A stretch of 62,926 nt of DNA, taken from a virus. Location: the IMG/VR virus record IMGVR_UViG_3300025598_002100, positions 1 to 62,926 of that record, one strand, 5' to 3'. This document shows, in pieces, positions 16,426 through 25,325 of the stretch (position 1 is its first letter; each line of letters starts with the position of its first letter). Position numbers and translations under genes: made by a program. The notes beneath the pieces were generated by a model. It saw nothing but the letters and a program-made list of their open reading frames with translations. It searched no databases and was not told the DNA's origin.

Positions 16426-18756
16426 ATGATTACTGTTGTAAAAAGAAATGGGGAGAAAGTACCTCTAGATATTTCCAAAATTCAGAGGCAGGTAGCACAC
16501 GGATGTAGCGGTATAGATGGAGTAAGCCCATCTATGATTGAGATTAAAGCTCAATTAGAACTACACGATGGTATGAGTACAAAAACTATAGATGAGCTAT
16601 TATTAAAAGCTATGGTTAATCTCATTGACGAGAATGAGAATCCTGAAATCAACAATACCAATTATCAATATGTAGCAGGCAGACAGCGTGTTAGTATGTT
16701 GCGTAAAGAAGTATATGGAGAATATGAACCTCCTAAGCTCTATAGCATTGTTAAAACCAATGTTGAAGCAGGTATGTATACTAAAGATTTATTAAATTGG
16801 TATACTGAGGATGAATGGAATATTATTGACTTATTCATTGATCATAGCAAAGATGAAAATTACACATTTGCTGCGATTGAACAGTTGGCAGAAAAGTATC
16901 TAGTTCAAAATCGTGCCACTGGGCAAATCTATGAAACACCACAAGTTCGGTATGCTGTTGCTGCCGCTACTGCGTTTCATGCTGAGCCAAAAGATATCAG
17001 ATTGAAACTAGTAAAGGAGTATTATGAATGCGCGTCAGAAGGACAGTTTACTTTGGCTACTCCTGTTCTTGCGGGCCTTGGGACCACTACTAAGCAGTTT
17101 AGTAGCTGTGTACTTATTAGTTCGGATGATACATTAGATAGCATCTTTGCCAGCGGCGAGATGATGGCCAAATATGCTAGTAAACGTGCTGGTATTGGAT
17201 TGGAATTAGGTCGTATCAGGCCAGTTGGCGCTCCAATACGCAATGGGGAGATTAAACATACAGGATTGGTGCCATTTTTAAAGAAATGGTTTGCAGATCT
17301 TCGCAGTTGTAGTCAAGGTGGCATTCGTAATGCTAGTTGCACTGTAACTTTTCCCATTTGGCATGCACAGTTTGAAGATCTAATTGTATTGAAGAACAAT
17401 CAAGGTACAGAAGAAACTCGTGTTCGACAGATGGATTATTCTGTAGTTGTATCTGCGCTCTTTTGGCGCCGCTATAAGAATGGAGAAAATATTACATTAT
17501 TCGATCCACACGAAGTTCCGGATTTATACGAAGCATATTACCGCAACAGTCAGGAATTTGAAAAACTATATCTTAAATATGAACAAGATAAGACTAAGAA
17601 AAAGAAAGTTTTGTCTTCAGAAGAAGTTTTTAAAAATGGTATACTTAAAGAACGTACAGATACTGGCCGTATCTATCTTGTTAATATCGATAATGTGATT
17701 AATCAAGGTCCATTTAATTCGACAACTGACCCAATCTATCAAAGCAATCTTTGTCAAGAAATCTTATTACCTACTCGCCCATTTCAACGTATCGACGATG
17801 AATCAGGACGCATCTCTCTTTGCACATTGGGGTCTATTAACTGGGGTGCATTCCGTAATCCCGCCGATATGCGAAAGGCTTGTCGAATATTAGTTCGTAG
17901 TCTAAGTAATTTGCTTAACTATCAAGATTTTCTTAGTGTGCAAAGCCGATTGGCTAATAAAGAATTTGAACCATTGGGTGTGGGTATTACTAATCTGGCA
18001 TTTTGGCATGCCAGAAAGAATTTAAAATACGGCGACCCGGAAGCACTAGCAGAAGTTAAACGATGGACTGAACATCAAGCATTTTATCTTACAGAGATGA
18101 GTGTAGAACTTGCTCGTGATCGTGGTGCTTGTGAACGAAGTCATTATACCTATTATGGACAAGGAATATTTCCTTGGGAACGCCGTAATAAGAATGTTGA
18201 TGAATTAACTAATTTCGAACCAAGTGCTAATCTCGATTGGGAAGGATTACGTAATGATATGAAAACATATGGAATACGTAATGCTACTTTAATGGCTATT
18301 GCTCCGGTTGAATCGAGTAGCGTTGTGCTTAATAGCACTAATGGCATCGAGATGCCGATGGAATTAATTAGTGTCAAAGAAAGCAAGGCCGGATCATTTG
18401 TACAGGTCGTTCCTGAATATAAACGTTACAAAAATCGTTATCAATTAATGTGGGATCAAAAAGACTGTGTAGAATATCTTAAAACAGCAGCAGTATTAGC
18501 TGTATACATTGATCAAAGTATTAGTACTAATACGTTTTATTCGCCGAAACATTTTAAAGATGGAAAAATTCCTGCTACATTAGTTGCTAAAAACCTTATG
18601 TTGGCATACAAATGGGGGGTCAAAACTATCTATTATTCGTTAATAGATAAAATTGGCAGCAAAAATGTGTTAAATAGCCAAAATGATCGACTTTCAACTT
18701 CAAAATCTATTATAATACAAGAAGATGAATCGGATTGTGATTCATGCAAACTTTAG
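16426..18756 (+). CDS. nrdA: Ribonucleoside-diphosphate reductase class Ia, large subunit
   Basis: A 776-residue protein, of normal length for NrdA. An N-terminal ATP-cone (TVVKRNGEKVPLDISKIQRQ) provides allosteric control. The catalytic barrel has the redox cysteine pair in FSSCVLIS and GRISLCTLGSINWG and the thiyl-radical cysteine in NLCQEILLPT. The C-terminal tail DCDSCKL holds the CxxC that passes electrons from glutaredoxin. It reduces NDPs to dNDPs with NrdB for phage DNA synthesis. nrdB and a glutaredoxin follow, with a homing endonuclease between. A GGTAAATA late-like element upstream is a weak match. Confidence 0.97.
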   Translation: MITVVKRNGEKVPLDISKIQRQVAHGCSGIDGVSPSMIEIKAQLELHDGMSTKTIDELLLKAMVNLIDENENPEINNTNYQYVAGRQRVSMLRKEVYGEYEPPKLYSIVKTNVEAGMYTKDLLNWYTEDEWNIIDLFIDHSKDENYTFAAIEQLAEKYLVQNRATGQIYETPQVRYAVAAATAFHAEPKDIRLKLVKEYYECASEGQFTLATPVLAGLGTTTKQFSSCVLISSDDTLDSIFASGEMMAKYASKRAGIGLELGRIRPVGAPIRNGEIKHTGLVPFLKKWFADLRSCSQGGIRNASCTVTFPIWHAQFEDLIVLKNNQGTEETRVRQMDYSVVVSALFWRRYKNGENITLFDPHEVPDLYEAYYRNSQEFEKLYLKYEQDKTKKKKVLSSEEVFKNGILKERTDTGRIYLVNIDNVINQGPFNSTTDPIYQSNLCQEILLPTRPFQRIDDESGRISLCTLGSINWGAFRNPADMRKACRILVRSLSNLLNYQDFLSVQSRLANKEFEPLGVGITNLAFWHARKNLKYGDPEALAEVKRWTEHQAFYLTEMSVELARDRGACERSHYTYYGQGIFPWERRNKNVDELTNFEPSANLDWEGLRNDMKTYGIRNATLMAIAPVESSSVVLNSTNGIEMPMELISVKESKAGSFVQVVPEYKRYKNRYQLMWDQKDCVEYLKTAAVLAVYIDQSISTNTFYSPKHFKDGKIPATLVAKNLMLAYKWGVKTIYYSLIDKIGSKNVLNSQNDRLSTSKSIIIQEDESDCDSCKL

Positions 18757-18832
18757 TTTAATGGTAAATACCAGTGCCGGTCGCGATACTGCAAATATCC
18801 ACCGGCTCTATAACTGTAAGGAGTTACAGCAA

Positions 18833-19483
18833 ATGTATTTACATAATATCCCTGCTTATGTTTACTATATCAAACATTTGCCGACTGGCAAATTTTACTA
18901 CGGCTTTCGTTCCGCCAATATTAATGAAAAAAGGTTTCCAGAAGATGATTTATGGAAAGCGTACTTTACATCTTCTGTTAAAATAAAAAACCTGAGAGAA
19001 CAGGAAGATAATTTTGAGGTCAAAATTGTTTACAAAAATACAGATGTCGAAAAAGTATATTGGGTTGAACAAGAATATATAAAAAATAATATAGATGACC
19101 CTTTATGCCTTAACAAATATTATATAAGTAAAGAAAAGAATCAAAAAATTTTTAGTATGGCAGGGAAAAGTCATTCGAATGAAACTAAATTAAAAATGAA
19201 GGGAAGGCTCCCTTGGAATACCGGAAAACATATTCCTAGAGGAACCCCAAGCTGGAATAAAGGAATTCCTACTCCAGATCATGTTAAGAAATTAATTATA
19301 GAAAAAACAACTGGTTTGAAAAGATCCAAAGAAACTAAAATTAAAATGAGTAAACCCAAATCAGAATCTCATTGTAAAAATATATCGAAAGCAGCATTGA
19401 CACGCCCTAGGTTTGCCTGTATAGTATGCGGTAGACTAATAACTAAAGCTAATATTGAAAATCATAGGAAATCACATGAGTAA
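18833..19483 (+). CDS. GIY-YIG homing endonuclease, free-standing
   Basis: I place the start at 18833, after TAAGGAG, rather than at an upstream in-frame ATG inside nrdA, because the GIY-YIG core begins there (AYVYYIKHLPTGKFYYGFRS). The middle contains NUMOD3-type basic repeats (LKMKGRLPWNTGKHIPRG, SKETKIKMSK). The C-terminus is a zinc-finger-like CIVCGRLITKANIENHRKSH. It overlaps the nrdB start. It would cut intronless nrd alleles in co-infecting phages and spread itself, as free-standing T4 endonucleases do. Confidence 0.88.
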   Translation: MYLHNIPAYVYYIKHLPTGKFYYGFRSANINEKRFPEDDLWKAYFTSSVKIKNLREQEDNFEVKIVYKNTDVEKVYWVEQEYIKNNIDDPLCLNKYYISKEKNQKIFSMAGKSHSNETKLKMKGRLPWNTGKHIPRGTPSWNKGIPTPDHVKKLIIEKTTGLKRSKETKIKMSKPKSESHCKNISKAALTRPRFACIVCGRLITKANIENHRKSHE

Positions 19484-20576
19484 AGCACAATACGATTTTT
19501 CTCAAAAAACTAATTATCTAAAACGTACGATGTTTTTGGATCCAGCTGGCCCGGTCACCGTACAAAGATTCGAAGAAGTTAAGTATCCAAAATTACAAAA
19601 TTACGAATCCTTAGCTCGCGGATTCTTTTGGGTTCCAGAAGAAATCAGTCTCACCAAAGATAAAATGGATCACAAGGAGGCCAGTGATGCAGTTAAACAT
19701 ATTTTCACAAGTAATCTACTCCGTCAAACAGCTCTTGACAGTATTCAAGGGCGTGCCCCTTTCCAGGTATTCGGACCAGTCACGTCTATTCCGGAATTAG
19801 AAGCACTGACACTTACATGGAGCTTTTTTGAAACGTCTATCCATAGTAAGAGCTACAGTCACATTATCCGTAATATCTATGGAGTACCTAAGGATGAATT
19901 TAATAAAATTCATGACACTACAGAAATTGCTGGTATGGCTGCTGGAATCGGACGTTATTACGAAGAACTACATGTTCTTAACATGCGCCGAGAACTAGGC
20001 GAAGATATTCCAGTTTATGATCATAAGAAAGCGATTTGGCTAGCTCTACATGCAAGTTATGCATTAGAGGCATTACGCTTTATGGTTAGCTTTGCTACTA
20101 GCCTTGCAATGGTCGAAAATAAGATCTTCATCGGAAATGGAAATATTATTAGTCTTATTTTACAAGACGAGATTTTACATACCGAATGGACTGCATGGTT
20201 AATTAATAATGTAACCAAAGACGATCCTGACTTTGTTCAAATTGAACAGGAATGTCATGCAGAAGTATATGCACTATATATGGAAGTTATACAAGAAGAA
20301 AAGTCATGGGCAGATTATTTGTTCCGAAAAGGAGTGGTAATCGGTCTTAATGCTAATATTCTTAAAGACTTTGTTGATTATACTGCGTATACTAAACTTA
20401 AGGATATCGGTATTAAGTATCAGGAAGATCATCCTAGAACTAGTCCAATTCCATGGTTTAATAAACATATTAATATTAATAAAAAACAGTCAGCACTACA
20501 AGAAACCGAATCAACGAATTATGTTATTGGTGTAATGTCAGATGCGGTTACACATGATGAATTGCCAGACCTATAA
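19476..20576 (+). CDS. nrdB: Ribonucleoside-diphosphate reductase class Ia, small subunit
   Basis: I choose the start at 19476 (MSKAQYDF), inside the end of the endonuclease gene and preceded by AGGAAA. An in-frame ATG 21 nt earlier lies deeper in the overlap. The 366-residue protein has the diiron ligands in ALDSIQGR, FFETSIHSKSYSHI and DEILHTEW, and the tyrosyl-radical Tyr in HSKSYSHI. It supplies the radical for NrdA. Confidence 0.96.
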   Translation: MSKAQYDFSQKTNYLKRTMFLDPAGPVTVQRFEEVKYPKLQNYESLARGFFWVPEEISLTKDKMDHKEASDAVKHIFTSNLLRQTALDSIQGRAPFQVFGPVTSIPELEALTLTWSFFETSIHSKSYSHIIRNIYGVPKDEFNKIHDTTEIAGMAAGIGRYYEELHVLNMRRELGEDIPVYDHKKAIWLALHASYALEALRFMVSFATSLAMVENKIFIGNGNIISLILQDEILHTEWTAWLINNVTKDDPDFVQIEQECHAEVYALYMEVIQEEKSWADYLFRKGVVIGLNANILKDFVDYTAYTKLKDIGIKYQEDHPRTSPIPWFNKHININKKQSALQETESTNYVIGVMSDAVTHDELPDL

Positions 20577-20587
20577 GGATAATAAAC

Positions 20588-21016
20588 ATGAGAAATCTTA
20601 TTAATCTACTTGAAGATACTATTAACGATGCATGGTTTAAAGACGGATTTCAAACTTATAAGAAACCAGCTCGAGAAAAATATGAAATTGCATCTCAAGA
20701 TACAACTATTCAAACCCTAGAAGGGCCACAGCAAGTTAAAAAGGGATTTTACATTCTTACCGGACCTAAAGGCGAAAAGTATAGTATGCCACCGGAAAAA
20801 TTTGCAGAATTAAAAGATGACTTAGGAAATGGCGATTGTTCACCAAAGAAAATCATGAAGGTAGCTAAATTAGCAGACCATGATGGGGATGTAAAAACTA
20901 GCTGGGGTGAGACGCTTCATTATACTAAGGGCAATGACTATATTGTTCGTCACGGCCCTGGAGATTATGGAGTAGTCAAAGCAGATATTTTTAAACAAAC
21001 TTACGCAACAGAATAA
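20588..21016 (+). CDS. Hypothetical protein with LLE-type N-terminus, 142 aa
   Basis: Begins MRNLINLLEDTIND, matching the recurrent MR...LLE start. The body contains GFYILTGPKGEKYSMPPEKF and the C-terminal motif GPGDYGVV, suggesting a small beta-barrel-like domain repeated in phage proteins. It lies between nrdB and glutaredoxin with short spacers, so it is probably co-transcribed with the nrd genes. Function unknown; possibly packaged in the capsid if the N-terminus is a targeting tag. Confidence 0.65.
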   Translation: MRNLINLLEDTINDAWFKDGFQTYKKPAREKYEIASQDTTIQTLEGPQQVKKGFYILTGPKGEKYSMPPEKFAELKDDLGNGDCSPKKIMKVAKLADHDGDVKTSWGETLHYTKGNDYIVRHGPGDYGVVKADIFKQTYATE

Positions 21017-21025
21017 GGAGAAAAA

Positions 21026-21250
21026 ATGAACGTAGTAATTTGGAGTAAGAACGGATGTACGTACTGTGAGAAAGCTAAAGCATTGCTTAAAGCTAAGAAT
21101 ATTACATTCGAAGAACGCAATATTAACAACGGATGGACTAAGGAACAATTGCTAGAAGCTGTTCCAAATGCACGAACAGTACCACAAATTTTCTTTGATA
21201 ATGAACTCGTTGGCGGGTTCGACGACCTTACTAAAAAACTAGCTGTGTAA
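21026..21250 (+). CDS. Glutaredoxin
   Basis: A 74-residue protein with the active site CTYCEKAK, the cis-Pro context RTVPQIFFD and the glutathione-binding GGFDDL. These define the glutaredoxin (NrdC/NrdH-like) family. It is preceded by AAGGAG and follows the nrd genes closely, so it likely reduces the C-terminal cysteines of NrdA. Confidence 0.93.
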   Translation: MNVVIWSKNGCTYCEKAKALLKAKNITFEERNINNGWTKEQLLEAVPNARTVPQIFFDNELVGGFDDLTKKLAV

Positions 21251-21253
21251 TAT

Positions 21254-21706
21254 ATGGATTCAGAAATAAAAAAGAAAATTGATGATATAATCAACGGACA
21301 GCCATATTTCACTAATATGGCTGTTTATGATCCTTTACAATATCAATTTAATTATAATATAAATGCCGGAGGTCCTGTCGGTTCTTCACCAAATGTAACA
21401 ATAAATAATGGAGGAACATGGACATCAACTAATGGCGGAACTACATGGACATCAATTCCATATACGTTCTCTTCGACTTCACCTAGTAACGGAAATTTTA
21501 AGGTAACCGGCGATGCTGAAATCGATGGCGATATTAAAATGCAAGGTCGTAGTCTCAAAGAAATTTTTAACAAGATTGAACAACGTCTAGCTATATTGGT
21601 TCCAGATCCTAATAAATTAGAACAATTCGAAGCATTAAAGAAAGCTTATAATCATTATAAAATGATTGAAGCATTATGTGAAGTTCCAAAAAATGAAAAC
21701 GAATGA
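21254..21706 (+). CDS. Phage structural-type hypothetical protein, 150 aa
   Basis: The N-terminal half is rich in Thr/Gly/Asn (NNGGTWTSTNGGTTWTS). The C-terminal half contains GDAEIDGDIKMQGRSLKEI and then RLAILVPDPNKLEQFEALKKAY, a coiled-coil-like pattern I recall from conserved cyanophage proteins. The layout suggests a small fibre or baseplate-associated protein. No enzyme motif. The next small gene overlaps its 3' end. Confidence 0.65.
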   Translation: MDSEIKKKIDDIINGQPYFTNMAVYDPLQYQFNYNINAGGPVGSSPNVTINNGGTWTSTNGGTTWTSIPYTFSSTSPSNGNFKVTGDAEIDGDIKMQGRSLKEIFNKIEQRLAILVPDPNKLEQFEALKKAYNHYKMIEALCEVPKNENE

Positions 21707-21845
21707 AACAAAAATTGCAGAATTAGAAAATTTAGTTAAACGACAAAATCGTTTGCTAGATAATCTATATAAAAAGATTCTATTTCTTGAAAGAGAAAAT
21801 GCTCGTAGACGCAGTGATGTGGAAAAGTTAAATGAACGCAGATGA
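21693..21845 (+). CDS. Small coiled-coil protein, 50 aa
   Basis: A short gene overlapping the stop of the preceding gene and the start of the following one, so all three are probably translationally coupled. The protein (MKTNETKIAELENLVKRQ...) is an almost continuous heptad-like helix, similar in style to SlyX-type coils. Function unknown. Confidence 0.6.
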   Translation: MKTNETKIAELENLVKRQNRLLDNLYKKILFLERENARRRSDVEKLNERR

Positions 21846-22215
21846 TTTTAAAGATTGGTGCGGCCGACACGGTATAGTAATTATTGATAAAAATAAAAGA
21901 GCACACCGATATACTAAACAAAATGTAAAATATTTTCAAAATCCTGCAGATTATAATTTAGTTTACGAAGATATAACACTAGAAACAGAACCTCTTTATA
22001 CACTAGAGATTACCCTCAGTGAGTTAGAACGCTTGGCAGAATTCGAACAACAAGTTTTTAATAATTTAAAAGAAACAGGACGTTTTAATATGTTCGAAAT
22101 GATGGCCAAACAAAAAGAATTAGAGAAAGATTTAAGAAATAAATACGCCGCAGTGAATAAAGCATATGAGCATTATAGTCTATTGCTCAAATTAGCACAA
22201 AGCGGCGAACTATAA
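21832..22215 (+). CDS. Hypothetical protein, 127 aa
   Basis: Begins MNADDFKDWCGRHGIVIID. The C-terminal 70 residues are helical and charged (ELERLAEFEQQVFNNLKE). It overlaps the 50-aa coiled-coil gene. Its helical tail and position suggest a partner of that coil; no family recognised. Confidence 0.65.
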   Translation: MNADDFKDWCGRHGIVIIDKNKRAHRYTKQNVKYFQNPADYNLVYEDITLETEPLYTLEITLSELERLAEFEQQVFNNLKETGRFNMFEMMAKQKELEKDLRNKYAAVNKAYEHYSLLLKLAQSGEL

Positions 22216-22227
22216 AAGGAAATAAAA

Positions 22228-22521
22228 ATGTTAATTACCAAAGGTGTCAGTGTAGGTGAAATCGTATCTGTTAGAACTACAGCTGGCGAAGAAATTGTAG
22301 GAAAGTTGTCAGAAGTTGGTACAGAATCTATTGTGCTTGATCGTCCGAGAGTATTAGTCCCTACTCAAACAGGTGTAAACTTTGTCCCCTTTATGTTTAC
22401 TACTAGTTCGGATAACATACCCATTTACAGACATGCATTATTGACTGCTCCGGTAGCAACAGATAAAGATGCTGCGGATCTCTATATACAAAGAACCACT
22501 GGTATAACACTAGGTAAATAA
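22228..22521 (+). CDS. Small beta-rich hypothetical protein, possibly Sm-like fold
   Basis: A 97-residue protein with short beta strands (VGEIVSVRTTAGEEIVGKL then SIVLDRPRVLV) in the style of small Sm-like barrels seen in T4-like phages. The fold call is tentative and no RNA-binding residues can be assigned. A good ribosome site (AAAAGGAAATAAAA) precedes it. Confidence 0.5.
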   Translation: MLITKGVSVGEIVSVRTTAGEEIVGKLSEVGTESIVLDRPRVLVPTQTGVNFVPFMFTTSSDNIPIYRHALLTAPVATDKDAADLYIQRTTGITLGK

Positions 22522-22537
22522 GTTAAAGGATTAACTT

Positions 22538-23377
22538 ATGCCATATGTATCAGGTACGGGATTAATTAGTGACGTTTTTTATAGTAAAAATGTATTTGTT
22601 AATAATGTTTCTGTAGCATTATGGAATAAGCCACAGCAAAGTGCCGCATTTGTTGGTGATATCACCGTCGGTGGGGTAGCTATCGACCCATTAATTGTTG
22701 AACAAATTACTAGTAATGATACTGCGTATACTGAAAATCCTAGTGTATTCGCAATGCCTGCAGATGCAGTATCGCAAGGAGCAATTCAACCTAACTACCA
22801 AGGTACTCCGCCACAGATTTCAACTGCAACTGGGGTAATCACAACAGCTACGTTTACCAGCGGAATTATTCCTTTCTTAGCTGAAAGACTAGTCGAAGCA
22901 GGAAATGGACAATGGAGTAGAACTTATCAGACTACCGGCGTTGATAATCCGAATATTATAGGAATATGGCAAAGCCTAGGATTAGGTGCCGTTATATTGC
23001 ACGATACTACTCCTTGGTGCATGGGGTTTGTTAATTTCACTCTCAAACAATGTGGATACAAATGGTGCCCGGAAGCTGGCGCTATTGCAATCGAAAATGC
23101 TCCATCGAGGTGGAATGCAATGTCTATTCCACTAGATCAAGGACAACCGGGTGATATTGCACTTTGGAATTATAGTGGGCATAATCATGTGAATTTTATA
23201 TATACTGTACAAAATGGTAGGTATACATTTGTAGGCGGAAATCAAAATAGTAGGGCAACAAATAATAACAACCCATCTGATAGCACAGTATCTATTGCAT
23301 GGCCCGGAGGGTGGACTCAAGCGAGTAATAAACCCGGAAGCACTTTGGTTGGGTTATGGAGACCTAGCCAAACTTAA
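22538..23377 (+). CDS. NlpC/P60- or CHAP-like peptidoglycan hydrolase
   Basis: A 279-residue protein. The C-terminal ~130 residues contain TPWCMGFVNFTLKQCGYKW, with the candidate catalytic cysteine, then QPGDIALWNYSGHNHVNFI with the candidate His, and FVGGNQN. This order is that of NlpC/P60/CHAP cysteine hydrolases that cleave peptidoglycan stem peptides. The N-terminal ~130 residues are a Thr/Val-rich domain that may anchor it to the virion. It could act in tail-mediated entry or in lysis. Confidence 0.7.
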   Translation: MPYVSGTGLISDVFYSKNVFVNNVSVALWNKPQQSAAFVGDITVGGVAIDPLIVEQITSNDTAYTENPSVFAMPADAVSQGAIQPNYQGTPPQISTATGVITTATFTSGIIPFLAERLVEAGNGQWSRTYQTTGVDNPNIIGIWQSLGLGAVILHDTTPWCMGFVNFTLKQCGYKWCPEAGAIAIENAPSRWNAMSIPLDQGQPGDIALWNYSGHNHVNFIYTVQNGRYTFVGGNQNSRATNNNNPSDSTVSIAWPGGWTQASNKPGSTLVGLWRPSQT

Positions 23378-23387
23378 TATAAATCTC

Positions 23388-23415
23388 TTGCATTCTTATT
23401 AAATAATGTTACAAT
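23388..23415 (+). promoter_or_regulatory. Sigma70-type promoter
   Basis: TTGCAT and TACAAT with a 16 nt spacer, about 21 nt before the 46-aa gene, which has an AAAGGAG ribosome site. Confidence 0.55.
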
Positions 23416-23436
23416 AGTTCTTTAAAGGAGACTAAG

Positions 23437-23577
23437 ATGTTTACATTAATCGTACTTTTAGTTGTAATCGGCGCAGCAATTTATTTTGTTACACGTAATA
23501 AGAATTCAAGTTCTTCAACAGGATCAGCACCAGCAAGTATGCCAACTACTGACCCTACTAAAGAAAATAAGAATTAA
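23437..23577 (+). CDS. Small single-pass membrane protein, 46 aa
   Basis: It has its own promoter, ribosome site (AAAGGAG) and terminator, so it forms a monocistronic unit. The protein starts MFTLIVLLVVIGAAIYFV, one transmembrane helix, then a short Ser/Pro/Thr/Lys tail. Possibly an early membrane-active peptide acting on the host envelope or on lysis; no family recognised. Confidence 0.7.
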   Translation: MFTLIVLLVVIGAAIYFVTRNKNSSSSTGSAPASMPTTDPTKENKN

Positions 23578-23609
23578 TGGTAGTTATACCTTGTTACTAA
23601 AAATAGCAG

Positions 23610-23636
23610 ATACCCGCTTCGGCGGGTATTTTTTTT
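23610..23636 (+). terminator. Intrinsic terminator
   Basis: ATACCCGC, TTCG loop, GCGGGTAT, then eight Ts. It ends the 46-aa gene unit. Confidence 0.92.
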
Positions 23637-23671
23637 AAGCATACGACGATGCTTGGAAGATAAATAAATAT

Positions 23672-24301
23672 ATGAAACATTTCATTTATAAAACTATTCA
23701 CAAAAACGGAAAATATTATATCGGACGACATTCAACAGAAAATGAAAATGACGGCTATAAGGGATCAGGATTATGGGTACTCTCAATAAAGGATAAATCA
23801 TCTCTTACAACAACCATTTTAGAATATGCGTCAGATATGGATTCTTTGCTTAAATTAGAGAAGGAATATTTGTCCAAACATATTAATAATCCGAATAATA
23901 TGAACTTTAATCAAAATCCAGTTGGATTTGCATCTGGGGATTTACATCCCCAGAGACAAGAAAAAAACAGACAACGTTTTAGTGAAAATAATCCCGGTAA
24001 GCGACCAGAACACATAGAAAGGATGCGAAGCGAAGATAATCCTGCTAAAAAGAGTGAGGTCAGAGAAAAAATCTCGCAGCGCATGACTGGAAAAAATAAT
24101 CCCATGTATCGTCCTGATGTAATCGATGCAAGAAGAGGAAATAATCATCCGTCCAAAAAAGATCCTACCATCGGAAATAAAATAAGTCAAGCAAGGTTAG
24201 GAATTAAACTCGAAAGAGTTATTTGTGAAAATTGCGGCAAATCAGTAGCTATTAATCATTACCCTAGTCGTCACAAAGCAAAATGTATAGGGCGTTTGTA
24301 A
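23672..24301 (+). CDS. GIY-YIG homing endonuclease, free-standing
   Basis: A 209-residue protein with the GIY-YIG core IYKTIHKNGKYYIGRHS at the N-terminus. Repeated NUMOD3-type motifs follow in the middle (NNPGKRPEHIERMRSEDNPA, GKNNPMYRPDV, GNNHPSKKDP), and a C-terminal zinc-finger-like CENCGKSVAINHYPSRHKAKC. It differs from the nrd-linked enzyme but shares its architecture. It is inserted between a terminator and the phosphoesterase gene, with a late-like GATAAATAAATA directly at its start. A selfish DNA element. Confidence 0.87.
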   Translation: MKHFIYKTIHKNGKYYIGRHSTENENDGYKGSGLWVLSIKDKSSLTTTILEYASDMDSLLKLEKEYLSKHINNPNNMNFNQNPVGFASGDLHPQRQEKNRQRFSENNPGKRPEHIERMRSEDNPAKKSEVREKISQRMTGKNNPMYRPDVIDARRGNNHPSKKDPTIGNKISQARLGIKLERVICENCGKSVAINHYPSRHKAKCIGRL

Positions 24302-24335
24302 TAGTATTGTAATGATTTTATAGTTAAATATAGGT

Positions 24336-25085
24336 ATGAAAAAAACATACCGAACAATATGCATTAGTGATGTGCATTTAGGCACTAAAGATTGCAAAGC
24401 TGAACAGCTTAATAATTTCCTCAAACATAACAGTTGCGAAACGCTATACCTAGTAGGAGACGTGATAGACGCATGGAAAATTCAACAAAATCGCTGGAAA
24501 TGGAAGCAAAGTCATACTAACGTCATTCGTAGAATCTTAGGTCATGCTAAACGCGATACTAGAGTAGTGTATGTAGCTGGTAACCATGATGAGTTTTTAA
24601 GGCCTTTACTACAATATAATATTTCTTTTGGGAATGTGGAAATTGTAAACCAAACCGAACATTTAGGTGTTGACGGAAAACGTTACTTGCTAACTCATGG
24701 TGATTTATTTGATGGAATCACACGATTGGCACCATGGATTAGTTTTTTAGGTGATCGTGCTTATGACATTGTTTTATCTTTAAACACCCGATTTAACTGG
24801 ATAAGACATCGAATGGGGTTTGGTTATTGGAGCTTAAGCAAATATCTTAAACAACGTGTTAAAAAAGCAGTGGATTTTATGTTTCAATTTGAACATAATC
24901 TTGCTTCTTATTGTAAAAAGCGTGGGTTTGATGGTGTAATTTGCGGTCATATACATCATGCAGAAATTAAAGAAATTGATGGTGTTATATACATGAATGA
25001 CGGTGACTGGGTAGAATCAATGACTGCATTAGTTGAACATCATGACGGACGCTGGAAAATCGTCACTTGGACTAAAGAAAAATAA
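24336..25085 (+). CDS. Calcineurin-like phosphoesterase, LpxH/UDP-diacylglucosamine hydrolase type
   Basis: A 249-residue protein with the metal-binding series DVHLG, GDVIDAW, GNHDEF, THGDLFDG and GHIHHAE that defines metallophosphoesterases. Together with CKAEQLNNFL near the start, this resembles the LpxH-like UDP-2,3-diacylglucosamine pyrophosphatase group, which acts in lipid A synthesis. In a phage it could alter host lipid A or another nucleotide-linked metabolite; the substrate is not proven. A typical length for the family. Confidence 0.75.
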   Translation: MKKTYRTICISDVHLGTKDCKAEQLNNFLKHNSCETLYLVGDVIDAWKIQQNRWKWKQSHTNVIRRILGHAKRDTRVVYVAGNHDEFLRPLLQYNISFGNVEIVNQTEHLGVDGKRYLLTHGDLFDGITRLAPWISFLGDRAYDIVLSLNTRFNWIRHRMGFGYWSLSKYLKQRVKKAVDFMFQFEHNLASYCKKRGFDGVICGHIHHAEIKEIDGVIYMNDGDWVESMTALVEHHDGRWKIVTWTKEK

Positions 25086-25133
25086 TCGGACACAAGTATT
25101 GGGTGTCACTGGAACCGTAACCAGTATCTCTTT

Positions 25134-25141
25134 TATAAATA
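25134..25141 (+). promoter_or_regulatory. T4-late-type promoter octamer (exact)
   Basis: Exact TATAAATA, 20 nt before the ATG at 25162. Confidence 0.6.
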
Positions 25142-25161
25142 TTCTTATAGGGAGTACCAAA

Positions 25162-25317
25162 ATGAAGCAGTCTAAACTAGTAAAGAAAATGTATCAGGCT
25201 TGTTTAGAGCATGATAAAGATCGCCAACGTGAGTTAACTCTGATTGAATACAACAAGATCTTCAAACATAAGCATGCAGGAAAATATTTTACTCCTAAAT
25301 GGACTATAATTCGGTAA
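25162..25317 (+). CDS. Small basic hypothetical protein, 51 aa
   Basis: I choose the ATG at 25162 because it follows TAGGGAG and a late-type octamer; a longer in-frame extension would overlap the phosphoesterase gene. The protein MKQSKLVKKMYQACLEHD... is basic and helical, with no motif. Late expression suggests a virion or assembly role. Confidence 0.6.
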   Translation: MKQSKLVKKMYQACLEHDKDRQRELTLIEYNKIFKHKHAGKYFTPKWTIIR

Positions 25318-25325
25318 AAGTTTAG

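Noticed and set aside
18725-18832. Upstream start for the nrd-linked homing endonuclease inside nrdA
   Set aside because: The additional residues match no part of the family and the ATG at 18833 follows a good ribosome site and begins the GIY-YIG core.
25033-25161. N-terminal extension of the small gene ending at 25317
   Set aside because: It would overlap the phosphoesterase gene and precede the late promoter and ribosome site that fit the ATG at 25162.
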